The notes under the pieces were generated by a model, which was not told the origin of the DNA, ran no database searches, and saw only the letters and a list, made by a program, of their open reading frames with translations. Positions 20,926 to 32,100 of a stretch of DNA of 64,000 bases are shown in pieces. Position numbers and translations under genes: made by a program. Source of the DNA: Closterium sp. Naga37s-1 (lineage: Eukaryota > Streptophyta > Zygnematophyceae > Desmidiales > Closteriaceae); NCBI GenBank assembly GCA_947471745.1, contig CANJKZ010000977.1, forward strand, positions 2,522,501 through 2,586,500. Reading direction: 5' to 3'. Position 1 is the first letter of the stretch. Each line of letters opens with the position of its first letter.

Positions 20926-23502
20926 ATGTTGATGTTGATGTTGATGTTGATGTTGATGTTGATGCAGCTGTCCTTGATGCTGCTGGAACTGCTGTGGCTG
21001 AAACTGGCGTGCATTAGCAGCATGGACCTGAGGCTGCTGCTGGTAAGTTTCATGAACCTGTCGCGAAACGTCGGCAGGGCTCTGGTACGAAGGGTTGATG
21101 GTAAGGGCCAGCTTACCAGGAGCCTCAGATATTGAATGGCTTCGCATCATCCCTCCAGCACGGGAATATCGAGGCTCAGGGACAGAGCTGCATCTCGTGA
21201 GAAAGGCAGGACGACTGGTAGAGATACCCGGCACAGGAGTTGAAGCAGGATGACTTAAAGAGTTCGTAACCACAGGAGCTGGAGCGTAGCTCAGGTGATG
21301 GCCCACGTGTGACTTGTCAGAATAAGATGAAGCAATCTGTAATGACGCCGACCTCTGGTGGGATTATGCACATGAAACGAAACTCGATAATTGCATTAGC
21401 TGAGATGTTGCAACACGTGCCAGGAAATTTGTTGAAGTCTGAGTTTGGTTTGCGATTTACCTGCAACATGTTTGGCAGACGAAGAAGTGGGACTCTTGAA
21501 CTGCTTCCAGGGGTATCATCATCTCCATCCTTCTCCCATATAGCAGCTCTTGGGGTATGCTGAATCTGGTAATGTCCAGGCTGGAGCTGTCCGCCTGCTG
21601 TCCCCTGGTTACCAGACTGCGTAGGTCCGCTGTTCAAACCCACAATGCTCGAGCTGACACCAAGGGATCTGAGTGTTGATGGGGTTCCAGACGTGGTGTT
21701 CTCAACGTGCAGTGACTGGCCAGGGTGGAAGGAGGAGGTGAACCGAGTACCAAGGTTGCCACTCAGCTGATACTGCTGAACACGATTGGAAGTGCTGCAG
21801 TTCATGCTTTGATTCAAGCCTCCAGAATGAGGCGCAGCCTGCTGGTCTTGAGGTGGGTGTTGCATCCTGTGCTGCTCTTGCTGCACTTGTGGCTGGAAAG
21901 TTGTTGGAGTCGTCTGCCACGTTGATGTTGCGGTGGCTCGCCTGAGCAAAACGGAGCAAGATTATGTAAGAAACGGGACGAGAAAGTCGTCATGAAGTAC
22001 AAAAGGGGTAAGTGGATGTCTTACGAGTTGAGTCCGGTCGATGGCTCCACTTGTGCTGAGCCCATTGGATGAACTGGGGGAGGTAACGTGAGAGGCGGTA
22101 GGGCAGATCTTTCTCCTATTTGAGCACTTAATTCGCATCTTGAGTCATTCTTGCGCTCCGAGGCAGAAACGATTGCATGTTCATCGATATGCCGCGTCTG
22201 CGTTATAGCACTCTCAGCGATGCTGCTTGTCGCAGCGTTGATTCCGCCTGCTACTTCTGACGCAGGTCCATCGGACGACGCAGCAGCAATGGATGCATTT
22301 GAGCCTGCAGTGCAGTTTTCATTCGTCTTCCGCGACCTATGTCTCCCTCTATGCATGTGGCGATCACAATACTTCTGATCTTTGACAGCCTGCAGAAATG
22401 ATCAGGAAGAATTGAGTCAGGCATGCATGTCAATACTGACGGCGCGGTTGTGGAGCTGAAGTAAGCAAATCCATTATGTACCTCTCGAGAACATCGCCAC
22501 TTTTTCCCATCAGTACGACGACACCTGTCAGGCTCCAAGTCAAGCCTCATCGGGTGCATCCACTCGCCTGTAAAGAAAGACACGTCATGCGCATGAGCTT
22601 TCGGTAAAAAACAGCGTAATTCAGGAGTCAAAATTGAAATTTATAATTACCTCGCTCGCCTTCCCGAGGACCTTTGAAAGTATCAGGGGATGCATTAAGT
22701 GACGCGACAAGATCTTGTGGAGGAGAAACACCAGATACGAGATACTTAAATATCAAAGCTTGCTTCTCCAGTTGTTGCCACTGGTTTATTGTGAAAGGGC
22801 CTGCGTTAGGATCTGCATGATCAATCAGAAAACAGAAGGTCAGACCTTGGAACGAAAAGAGGACGTACTCGGGACCACGACTTTAGATCACAACAACAAG
22901 CCGATGAGAAATCTACCTGCAGACACGGATGAGTCTGGCGAGCAAGCTTGACCATCAGGGCTAATGTTTGTCAGCGGCGGGATTGATGAGAACACAGGGG
23001 TTGTGAGAGGTGGAGGCGAAACCGGAGCTCCCAATATGTGTGGAGAGCGGACTTCAGCGATAGGTGAGAGCGCGGGAAGCTTTCGTACAGGCGAGCACCG
23101 AAACGAGCTGGAGGTGCCTGGCGTCGTGGGTGTTGAAGAAGGAGAATAGTCTGCAGACAATGGAGAATCGTTGAGCTTCGGGGTTGCCAGTGACTTGTGA
23201 TGGTCAGAGGTTAGAGCGGTTTGCGGCTGATATGCTATCAGTTGCGGGGAGTTTTGCAGTTTGCCATCGAGCACCGGTTTCAGCTCCATCGACTTGCTTT
23301 CAGCGTTGCAGGCAAGTGCAGAGCCGTGGATGTTCTCCCCGGAAACTGCAGGGACTTCACTGGAGACTAACACAGGAAACGTTTGAGAATGAGGGGAAGA
23401 TTGACTGCACGAAAGGTCCCCGGCTTGGTGCTCAAACTTCTGGTCCGTCTGTTGAACAGGCGCCATCGGAATTCCAGTTACAGGTTGAACGAGTATACTC
23501 AT
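20401..23502 (-). CDS. GRF: Growth-regulating factor (GRF) transcription factor
   Basis: GRFs are streptophyte transcription factors that bind DNA through the WRC domain and recruit GIF co-activators through the QLQ domain. Exons: 22917-23502, 22651-22812, 22482-22567, 22025-22389, 21461-21941, 20401-21336; all GT-AG, 2,616 nt, 871 aa, ATG at 23502, TGA at 20401. QLQ lies at about residues 200-236 ([20 protein letters not shown], then GVSPPQDL). WRC follows at about 260-302: [13 protein letters not shown], then after an intron [18 protein letters not shown], giving the C3H zinc ligands and a basic nuclear signal. The N-terminal 195 aa are Ser/Pro-rich; the last ~550 aa are Gln/Ser/Pro-rich with pure polyQ and His-Gln runs, likely a transactivation region. 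Larger than typical land-plant GRFs. No splice-junction duplications were found in this gene, unlike its neighbours. Confidence 0.96.
20850..20965 (-). repeat. polyQ and (His-Gln)n coding microsatellite in GRF
   Basis: ctgttg hexamers (CAACAG on the coding strand) encode an uninterrupted Gln run, followed by gttgat hexamers encoding alternating His-Gln. In-frame, so length variation would not disrupt the protein. Confidence 0.95.
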
Positions 23503-23782
23503 TGAGCTCTAGCTCTAGCCACAACCAGACACGGCTCAAGAAACTGGATTTCTGGCGCCTAACCTTGCGGTATAAAGGCAGAGATTCTCACTTGGTTTCC
23601 CTAAAGTAGGGTCCTGAATCTCAGAACACGGATTTCAGCAAGCAAGCACGTGAAATATCGCCAGCTGAAACCTTCCACAAATTCACTGGCCTCCCTCAAT
23701 GTTAGCAGATGCTCCTGTGTGTTCCCATTTTATCTGAGTGGCTGCTGTGCTGGAGTCGTGGTAATGTGCATACTGTACATAA
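23503..23782. other. upstream region of GRF
   Basis: GRF promoter or 5' UTR side on the minus strand. No convincing minus-strand TATA box; the only tataaa here (23571) is on the plus strand. Confidence 0.4.
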
Positions 23783-23962
23783 GGGTGCATTCTTGGCTCG
23801 TGTCAAACTTCCGGTCAAACTTCGTGTTTTCCGAGACCAGGGGCAAAATTTAGCCGGAAGACCCGAAGTGGGTCTCGGATGACACAAAGCGGGGCCAACT
23901 GTGGGCCAGCTTCGTGTCATCCCGGGAAGACCGGAAGTATGACACGAGCCAGGAATGCACCC
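23783..23962. mobile_element. Tourist-like MITE with TAA target duplication
   Basis: A 180-bp inverted-repeat element. The left end GGGTGCATTCTTGGCTCGTG matches the reverse complement of the right end with about two mismatches over 32 bp. Flanks are TAA at 23780-23782 and 23963-23965, the target duplication used by PIF/Harbinger-related Tourist MITEs. The interior is also partly self-complementary, so the whole element can fold into a hairpin. No coding capacity. Confidence 0.75.
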
Positions 23963-23965
23963 TAA

Positions 23966-25226
23966 GACCCAGATTGTGTTTCGCTGGTTTGGTCCCGAAC
24001 CAAGCAGCTTCTTCCCCTACACATCCAGGGCACACGATAAATCATGTGCCATGGCCTGTTGGCACCAAATTCCCAACATTTGTGCCCCCCAAACCTATCT
24101 ACAATTGATGCCTGTTTGAGCCCCTCCCGGTTGCCTTGTGAAGGGGGCGCATAAGCTGTAACGAACATTTAGCATAAGTTTCGTCAATTCGCAGCTAGCT
24201 AAAAAGGATTCGCAGGTGCTTATAAACAAGATATGTTACCTTATTTGACTTCAGTCTCTTCTGCTTGACCTCGGTCTGTTCGTTACTATTGGTTGATAAC
24301 CACGCGACGCGCTTATAACGTGGGAGCAACAGGCTGGGGAAACAACCTCGGGTGCAGCGTTTCCATCCGGCGCAAGGCAAATCCGCGTGCACTGGTTGGG
24401 CATCAATTGTATATAACCAGCAAGTCGCATGATCTGGTACGGGTTCATGTTACACGAGCCAATCATGCTTCATTGTTTAAAAGTCGCCAGGGTGATTGGA
24501 CAAATTGTTGACAAGCACATCTGGAACTTGTCAGACCCCTGATCTCCAAGCCTTTTCGTCTGGGCTTGACGAACCATTGAAGCTTAGCTTCGAGATGCGC
24601 GTGCCTCATTTTCAGGCTTGATGGTCGCGTGAAATGTGGTTGGTAGTTCTTGAAAAAAATCAAGCGTCCATCCCTCCCTGCACTGTTGGAGCTGCTCGGA
24701 TGCTAAAAGGCGGAAAGCTAGTGGTTCGACGCCTGGAGCTCAGTTACGCGTCTACCAATCAACGAGTCGTCGAGTTCCTCAGCCAGGAATGCCGACTTCT
24801 TTGGCGGGTCCACCCTCCCGCCTCAACTTGACGGAAAAAGTGAACGTCAACTCTGTCCCCAACCCCAAGGTGCCCTCTCTGACAAGCAAATATCTGCCAC
24901 GAATTGGAGCAAAGCGCACCATTGAGCTCCTCCAATTTTGTCGTACATGTGATTTGAACAAATGGATGGTGCGGGTGTCAGGCGAATGGCATTCACGTGG
25001 CTATAGAGTGACGGAAGATTGGTCGAGACAGCTGACTGATATCGGTGACCTCTGACTTGTCACGCAATCTTTGGTGATTGAATTTCGTGGTCAGAATTGA
25101 TTTCATATAATTGATCTACGGTACTCATCCTCTCCAAAACGTTTGAACTTCTCAAGAAGGCTACCCCTGAAACATACTTACCACTAGCTAACCTTTTGCA
25201 AAAAATGGTCAGGCTGCACTATTCCA
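23966..25226. other. intergenic region between GRF and PEX5
   Basis: About 1.26 kb without recognisable coding sequence. Base composition is lower in GC than the flanking exons. It would contain the 3' UTR of PEX5 and possibly part of the GRF promoter. No tRNA with paired arms was found. Confidence 0.5.
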
Positions 25227-26105
25227 TCACAACGGGTACTCCCTCTGAAGAGCATCCACATCATGGGCATCACAAGCTGGGAGTAGCTCCGCCTTTCCAG
25301 CGCAGCTTAATGCGATTCTCAGGTACTGCCACGCATTCTCGGCTGTTGGATTCATCGCAATCGCACGAACATAGAAGCGAGCCGACTCCTCGTACTTGCC
25401 TTGGTTGGCATATCCAATGCCCATGTTCGTCCATGCACGAACATAATTCGGCTTCAAATCCAAAGCCTGGAAATTAACAGAATACCCAGGAAAGCATTTT
25501 ATAGACAAAACAATTCACAATTTTGCCAGCATGTGCCCATCAGCGTGCGAGAACTTGACCATTGCATGCATACATACCTTCTGGTACGCCTCAATTGCTT
25601 CAGCGGACTGCGCACTGTTGGCCTGAGTGGCGCCCAGCTTGTTCCAGAGCGAGTAGTCGGAGGGGCGCAGCGCAAGGGCTCTGCGGAAGGAAGCCTTGGC
25701 ACGGTCGTACTCGTGGGAGAGGTTGAACAGCACACCCAGCACCACCTGGCATGAATGGAGGATGAGGAGAGGGGAAAAAAACGGAAGAAGGTTCAGTTAT
25801 CTTGCCTTGGCATGACAAAGAAATACAATCGCCAAGGTACAGAGAACACAGCAAGAGCACACGAAAGGCTGCCTTGGCATGACAAAGAAATACAATCGCC
25901 AAGGCCTGGAACGTGAGATCTTGACTGAGCATGGCATGGCATTGCATGGCGTGGCATGGCAAGGCCCTCCTGACCTGCAGGTCGGCATCCTCTGGCGCCA
26001 TGCGAGCTGCCTCTGTGTACAGCTGTACAACCTGCCACACAGAAAGAGAGAGAGACACACATGCACACACACATACGCACGCACACACGCAAGCACGCAC
26101 GCATG

Positions 26106-26140
<35 letters not shown>

Positions 26141-29100
26141 ACACACACCCAACACACACACACTCAATCAGACAGATATGGGAGGAGAGGCGTAACAGAT
26201 GCACAAGCGGACGCGAGCGGGATGGTTTGTGAGTCAGGTTGAAAAGGGGATGGCAGGGGGGAACTTGTCAGCAGAGCTGGAAACGTGAGAAAGGACTGCA
26301 GAGCCATTGAGCTGACATGAAAGGGAACTGGAGGAAGAGGTGGTGCGAGCAAGAGAGGTGGAGGGGTGGTGCAGCAAAAGAAGAGGCTTGTGGACGTGGT
26401 AAGAGCAAGAGAGGTGGATGTTGAAGAGGCGGGGGGAGGCGGATTGGATTTTGGACCGGAGCGCTGAGAGTGGAGAGAGTGCTGAGAGGGGTGAGAGGGG
26501 TGAGAGGGGTGAGAGGGGTGAGAGGGGAGGACGCACATCGGAGTGGGACATGGAGGCGGGGCCAGAGGGCGGCAGAGGGAGTGCGGGGAGGCGGATTGGG
26601 CTTTATATTGGGAGTGCTGAGAGGGCTGAGACGGCTGAGTGGGGTGAGAGGGGAGGACGCACATCGGAGTGGGACATGGAGGCGGGGCCGGAGGGCGGCA
26701 CGAGGGACTTGTACTTGGCGTGGTTCTGCAGCCAGCTGCGCAGATGGTACAGCGCCTCCGCCTGCTCCAGCTCTGATGGCGGGGAGGGGGGAGGGGGGAG
26801 GGGGGCACAGTGTGGAGGCATGGAGAGGGAGGGGTGCAGGTGTGGGCATGTAGAGCATTCATGTGGTTCTGCAGCCAGCTGCGCAGGTGGTACAGTGCCT
26901 CTGCCTGCTCCAGCTCTGATGGCAGGGGGGGGGGGGAAAGACCAGAGGGAGGATGGGGGGCTTGGAGGAAGGGGGGGAGAAAGCAGGGGAGGAGGGGGTG
27001 GGAGAAGAGAGTGGGGTGGACATGTTACTTTGCAACCAGCCGCGCAGACTCTGCCTGCAATATTGGGGAAGGGGGAGGGGGGGGGAAAGAGGGGGGGGGG
27101 GAAGGGGGGGGGGATGGGGAGAGTAGGAACAGGGGAGGGGGTAGACGAGACAAGGATGAGGAGAAGGAGGATGAGGAGAGTAGTAAGGCGGGTGGTGCTT
27201 GATCTACTACAGAGTGAGAACATGAGTGAACGAGGACGCGAGTGTGTGGCAGACACGAGGGAGACTGACCGTTGGTGTGGCTGACGCCCAAGGCGAGCAG
27301 TACATCCAGGTTGGTGGGGTCCGCATCTCGAGCACGCGTCATGGCTGCTATGGCCTGAGAGCGATGGTGGGGTGGGGTTGGCATGGGAATGGCACGGGGG
27401 CATGGGGATGTGATGGGGATAAGCATGGGGATGTCATGGATAAGCATGGGGATGTCATGGGGATAAGTTAGGTCCCTTGCCCGCCTCCACCTCAAATCTC
27501 ATTGACAGGTCCCACAGTGAGTGAGCAAACATGAAGAGCCCATGTGCGTGCACATGAGCGGCCTACCTGGCAAAGCACAAGAGCCCCACCTGTCTGTCAT
27601 CGTCGTTCTCAGCGTGGGAGACGCCCAGCAGGCGCCAGGCCTCGGAGTTGCCCTCGTTGCACAGCACCTCGGCTTCCAGCGCCAGTATCGCCTCGCTCAG
27701 TAGCCCTCTGGGGGAGGGGAGGAGGGGAGTGTCGCCCAGGGCACACAGGAGTGCAGGGCAGAGAGAGCAGACTTGAGTGGGCATGGCAATGCATCATGCA
27801 TGCCTCGGAGTTGCCCTCGTTGTGCAGCACCTCCGCCTCCAACGCCAGTATCGCCTCACTCAGTAGCCCTCTGGGGATGGGGGGGTGGCGGGAAGGGGGG
27901 GGTTGCATAGGCACATAACATGCACACAGGAATGCAGAGCAGAGGGAGCAGACTTGAATGGGCGTCACCCTCATTGCGCAGCACCTCCGCCTCCAACGCC
28001 AGAATCGCCTCGCTCAGTAGCCCTCCGTGGGAGGGGTGGCGCGTGGCATCGGTCACATGCACATGCACGCACATGCACATGCACGGCATGGGCACACCGG
28101 AATGCAGGGCAGAGGGAGCATACTTGAATGGGCATGCCAATACATCATGCACGGGCAAGTCGTCGACCCGGTAGCATCACCAACAGATCTGCCCCTGCTG
28201 GAAGGGCTGAGCGTGGCCCACATAAGGGTCTCTGCCTTGACACGTCTCAAAACAGTTTCGAGGTTAGCTTTGATTTGACTGCCCCAACTCACCGGCGGAA
28301 GAGGTCTTGCCCGTGCTGGAAGGGCTGGGGGTGCCGGGTGCCCCACGTAGGGGTTCTTGCCTTGACACGTCTCACAACAGTTTCAAGATCGAACTCTGAG
28401 ACGTCTCACAACAGGTGCTCTTGACTGCGCCCCCCACTCACCGCCTGAAGAGGTCCTGGCCCTGTTGGAACGGCTGAGCTTATATCTACCTTACACCGCA
28501 AGCATAGAAAACACTTGAGATGTATCTTCCAGCGTAGCCCCCACTCACATGCGGAAGAGGTCCTGGCCCTGCTGGAAGGGCTGGGGGTGCCCCCACGTAG
28601 GGGTTCTTGCCTTGACACGTCTCACAACAAGCGCCCATGAATGAATGCTCCACATTTCCCACTCACCGCCGGAAGAGGTCCTGCCCCTGCTGGAAGGGCT
28701 GGGGGTGGCCCACATAGGGGTTCTTGTCGGCAAAGGCGTAGGGCCAGCGGGATGAGGATGACTCCGCCCTCCTCTGCTGCTCGTCGCGCAACTGCTCCTC
28801 CACGTACCTGCGGGGGGAGGAGAGGGGGGGGGGAGGTGTGGTGGAGGAGCGAAAGAGGGGGGGGAAGAGGGAGAAAGAGTGAAGGGGAGTGAAGAAATGA
28901 ACGGAAGGGAATGGGAAGAGGGAGAAAGAGTGGAGGGGAGCGGAGAAATGAACGGAAGGGAATGGGAAGAATGGTGAAAAGTGGCGCGCTGTTCATGTGT
29001 GCCGTGCCGTGCATGCGTCCCAAGACGCGCAGTGGGGCCATCGTATCGTATGAAGGAAAGAAGTGTGGCATACCGCTCGTACGACTCGAACCACGCGCTG

Positions 29101-32100
29101 GGGTCGCCATCCTCCACCACACCCTCGCCCTCCGCGTGTGTGTGCCCGTGCGGGTGTGCATGTGGGTGTGGATGGGGGTGTGCGTGTGCCATGGTGATGA
29201 GGCGCAATGGGGATGAGAGCGTGCATACCGCTCGTACGACTCAAGCCATGCGCTGGGGTCGCCATCCTCCACCACACCCTCGCCCTCCGCGTGTGCATGC
29301 CCGTGCGGGTGTGCGTGTGCCATCTGCTGCGCAAACTCGTCCGCCCAGTCCCTTGAATCCAGCGACGTTGATGACTCGTTCTGCCATGGCGCACGTGGGT
29401 GGGTGGGGGCAGAATGGGAGGTGTGATGTTGCTTCCATGACCTGTGAGTGCACGTGCTCGTGCTGGTGCAGGTCCTGACTCACTCGCTCCTGACTCGCTC
29501 GCCCACTGCACGAGCACTCTACCCAGCACCCTCCACCCCTCGCACCACCACGCCCTCCCCATTCACAACGGCTTACCCGGGCAGCGAATTCAGTGGCCCA
29601 ATCAGCGTCCGCCTTGATGGCATGTGAGTGCACGTGCTCGTGCTGGTGCAGGTTCTCAAACTCGCTCGCCCACTGCTCTGTTGCTGCGGCCGCCGCTGCT
29701 TCTGCAGGAGACACCTCCCTCACTCCGCCCTCCTCCGCTATCAGCTCGCCTCGACTCATCTTGGACACAAACTGCAAGAACTTGGATTGCTGGAGGGGAG
29801 GTGGTTGGTAACAGGGGAGAAAAGGGGGGGGGGAGGGCGAACGACTGGGAACCAAGCTCCCTATGATATGTCATCAGCTATCAACTATCAGCTCGCCGCG
29901 ACTCATCTTCGATACAAACTGCAGGAACTTGGATTGCTGGAAGGGGAAAAGGGGGGGGAGAGAGGGGGAAAGGGGAAAGACTGAGAACCAAACTCCCTAT
30001 GCTATCGGCTATGAGCTCGCCGCGACTCATCTTGGACACAAACTGCTTGAGTTGACTAAAAAACCGCCTGTGCTACTTCTAGAGGCGAGACCTCCCTCAC
30101 TCCGCCCTCCTTGGCTATCAGCTCGCCGCGACTCATCTTGGACACAAACTGAAGGAACTGGGATTGCTGGGGAGGGGAAGAGAGTCGATGGGAGGGAAGC
30201 ACAGCCATGGGAACGCACAGCGACGGGGGGTTTGGCACGCCAAATTGCAAAGGCTGGATGTAGAACCAGATGAGCAACAGTCAGAAGGCCGCGAAGACAC
30301 ATAAGGATGCCGTGGGGTCCCATCCCAAACCTACCTGGAACTTGGGGTTGGGGTCCTGGGCGAGTGTGTCCACGATGCGCTGTGTCTGCTGCCTCGCTGC
30401 CACCCTCTCCGCCTCGCTGCGTGGGCGAGGGGACGGTGGGCAGAACTCACCTGGAACTTGGGGTTGAAATCCCTAACGCTCATAGCAGGAGGCAGGGGAG
30501 AAAAGGGACTACCTGGAACTTGGGGTTGGGGTCCTGGGCGAGTGTGTCCACGATGCGCTGTGTCTGCTGCCTCGCTGCCACCCTCTCTGCCTCGCTGCGT
30601 GGACCCCCCGCCCTCGCCTCCTCCCTCACTCGCTGCTGCTGCTGCCAGTCCTGGTCAAGGAAGGGGGATAGAGAGGGACAGGGCAGAGGGGGATGGACGT
30701 ACGGGAATGTGCATAGGGAGATGGAGGTTAAGAGGCAAGGAGGACGACAGGGGTAGTAGAATGGGGGCAGGGAGATGGGGTTAAGAAATAATGGCAGGGA
30801 GATGGCGGAAGGCGAATGGGGGTAGGGGAATGGGGACCGGGAGATGGGATGGCGATAGGAGAGCAAAGAAAACAGGATGGCAAGAAGGAGGACGGCAGGT
30901 GCAAGTGTGTGGGAGAGAGAGCTGCACATGAGAGTAGCACCACACACCCACACCCAACCTCCCAACCACACACAGCCGCACACCCCCACCCAACTGCACA
31001 CCCCCACCCAACCCAACCGCACACCCACACCCTGCCGTCAAGGCTCATCCCCTTTCCCACCTCAGCAAACTCGTCCGCCCACCCCGTGCTGCTGCTCTCT
31101 CCCCCCTCCTCCCGCCACCTCTGCTGTTGCTGCGCCTCAAACTCCCCCACCCACCCCCCTGCGCCCCCCACTCCGCCCACACCCGCCACCATCCCCCCAC
31201 CACCCGCCACCTCCCCCGCATCCTTCCAAAAGTCCTCAAACTCGCGGAACCTGCCCCCCAGCGGGCCAGGCGCGCCCATGAGCGCGCCCTCCGCGCCCCC
31301 TGCGCCCTCCCCCAGGTCCTCTATACCCAGGGAGCGCAGCAGCGCGGCCACCTGCGCGGAGGCAAAGCCCTTCCCCTGCGCGCCCGCCCCCCCCTGGTGT
31401 GCAAACACGTGGCGAGCGAGGATGGAGGAGCGGTTGCGGATGCGTGCTCGGTCCGCGGGGGAGAGGTGCGCGAGGGGGGGGAGGGGCGCGTGGGGGTGCG
31501 CGGGGAGGGGCACGCCTGCTTGTGTGGAGGAGAGGAAGGAGTGCAGCAGGGCGCGCACCGCCAGTTGCTGCTGGGGGGGCAGCCCGGGGACTGGCGGGGG
31601 GATTGGGGATGCGGGATGGGGATGCGAGATGGGGGGATGCGCGATGGCGGATGGGGGATGTGGAGAATGGGGGGACATGGGGGAATGAAGGAAATCAGGA
31701 ACAGCTACGAGGGTGGAGAGGGTGGGAAGAGGAGGAGAGTGGAAGGCATCGCACAGGGGAGGAGGAAGAAACCCCAACTATAGGTTTCACAACCAAACTG
31801 AAAGGCACGAGCGCAAGATGGCATGCACTTCAGGACTTAACACATCCAATCCCTCAGAAAATTCCCCAAAGGTGTCTTACTTGCAGGTGGCTGCATGGCA
31901 GCATCGCCAGTGGCAGCAGCAGCACCCCCATCGAGAGACATGCCGCCAAAGATCTGCTCAAACTCCCGGAAATCACTCACTTGCAGGCGGCTGCATGGTA
32001 GCATCGCCACTGGCAGCAGCAGCAACGCCACCATCCAGCGACATGCCTCCAAAGATCTGCTCAAACTCGTGGAAATCACTCACTTGCAGGCGGCTGCATG

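Noticed and set aside
24690..24760. tRNA gene (gtggttcgacgcc B-box-like)
   Set aside because: No matching A box at the correct distance and no cloverleaf.
26041..26242. His/Thr repeat proteins around 26.1 kb
   Set aside because: Translations of the (CA)n microsatellite inside a PEX5 intron.
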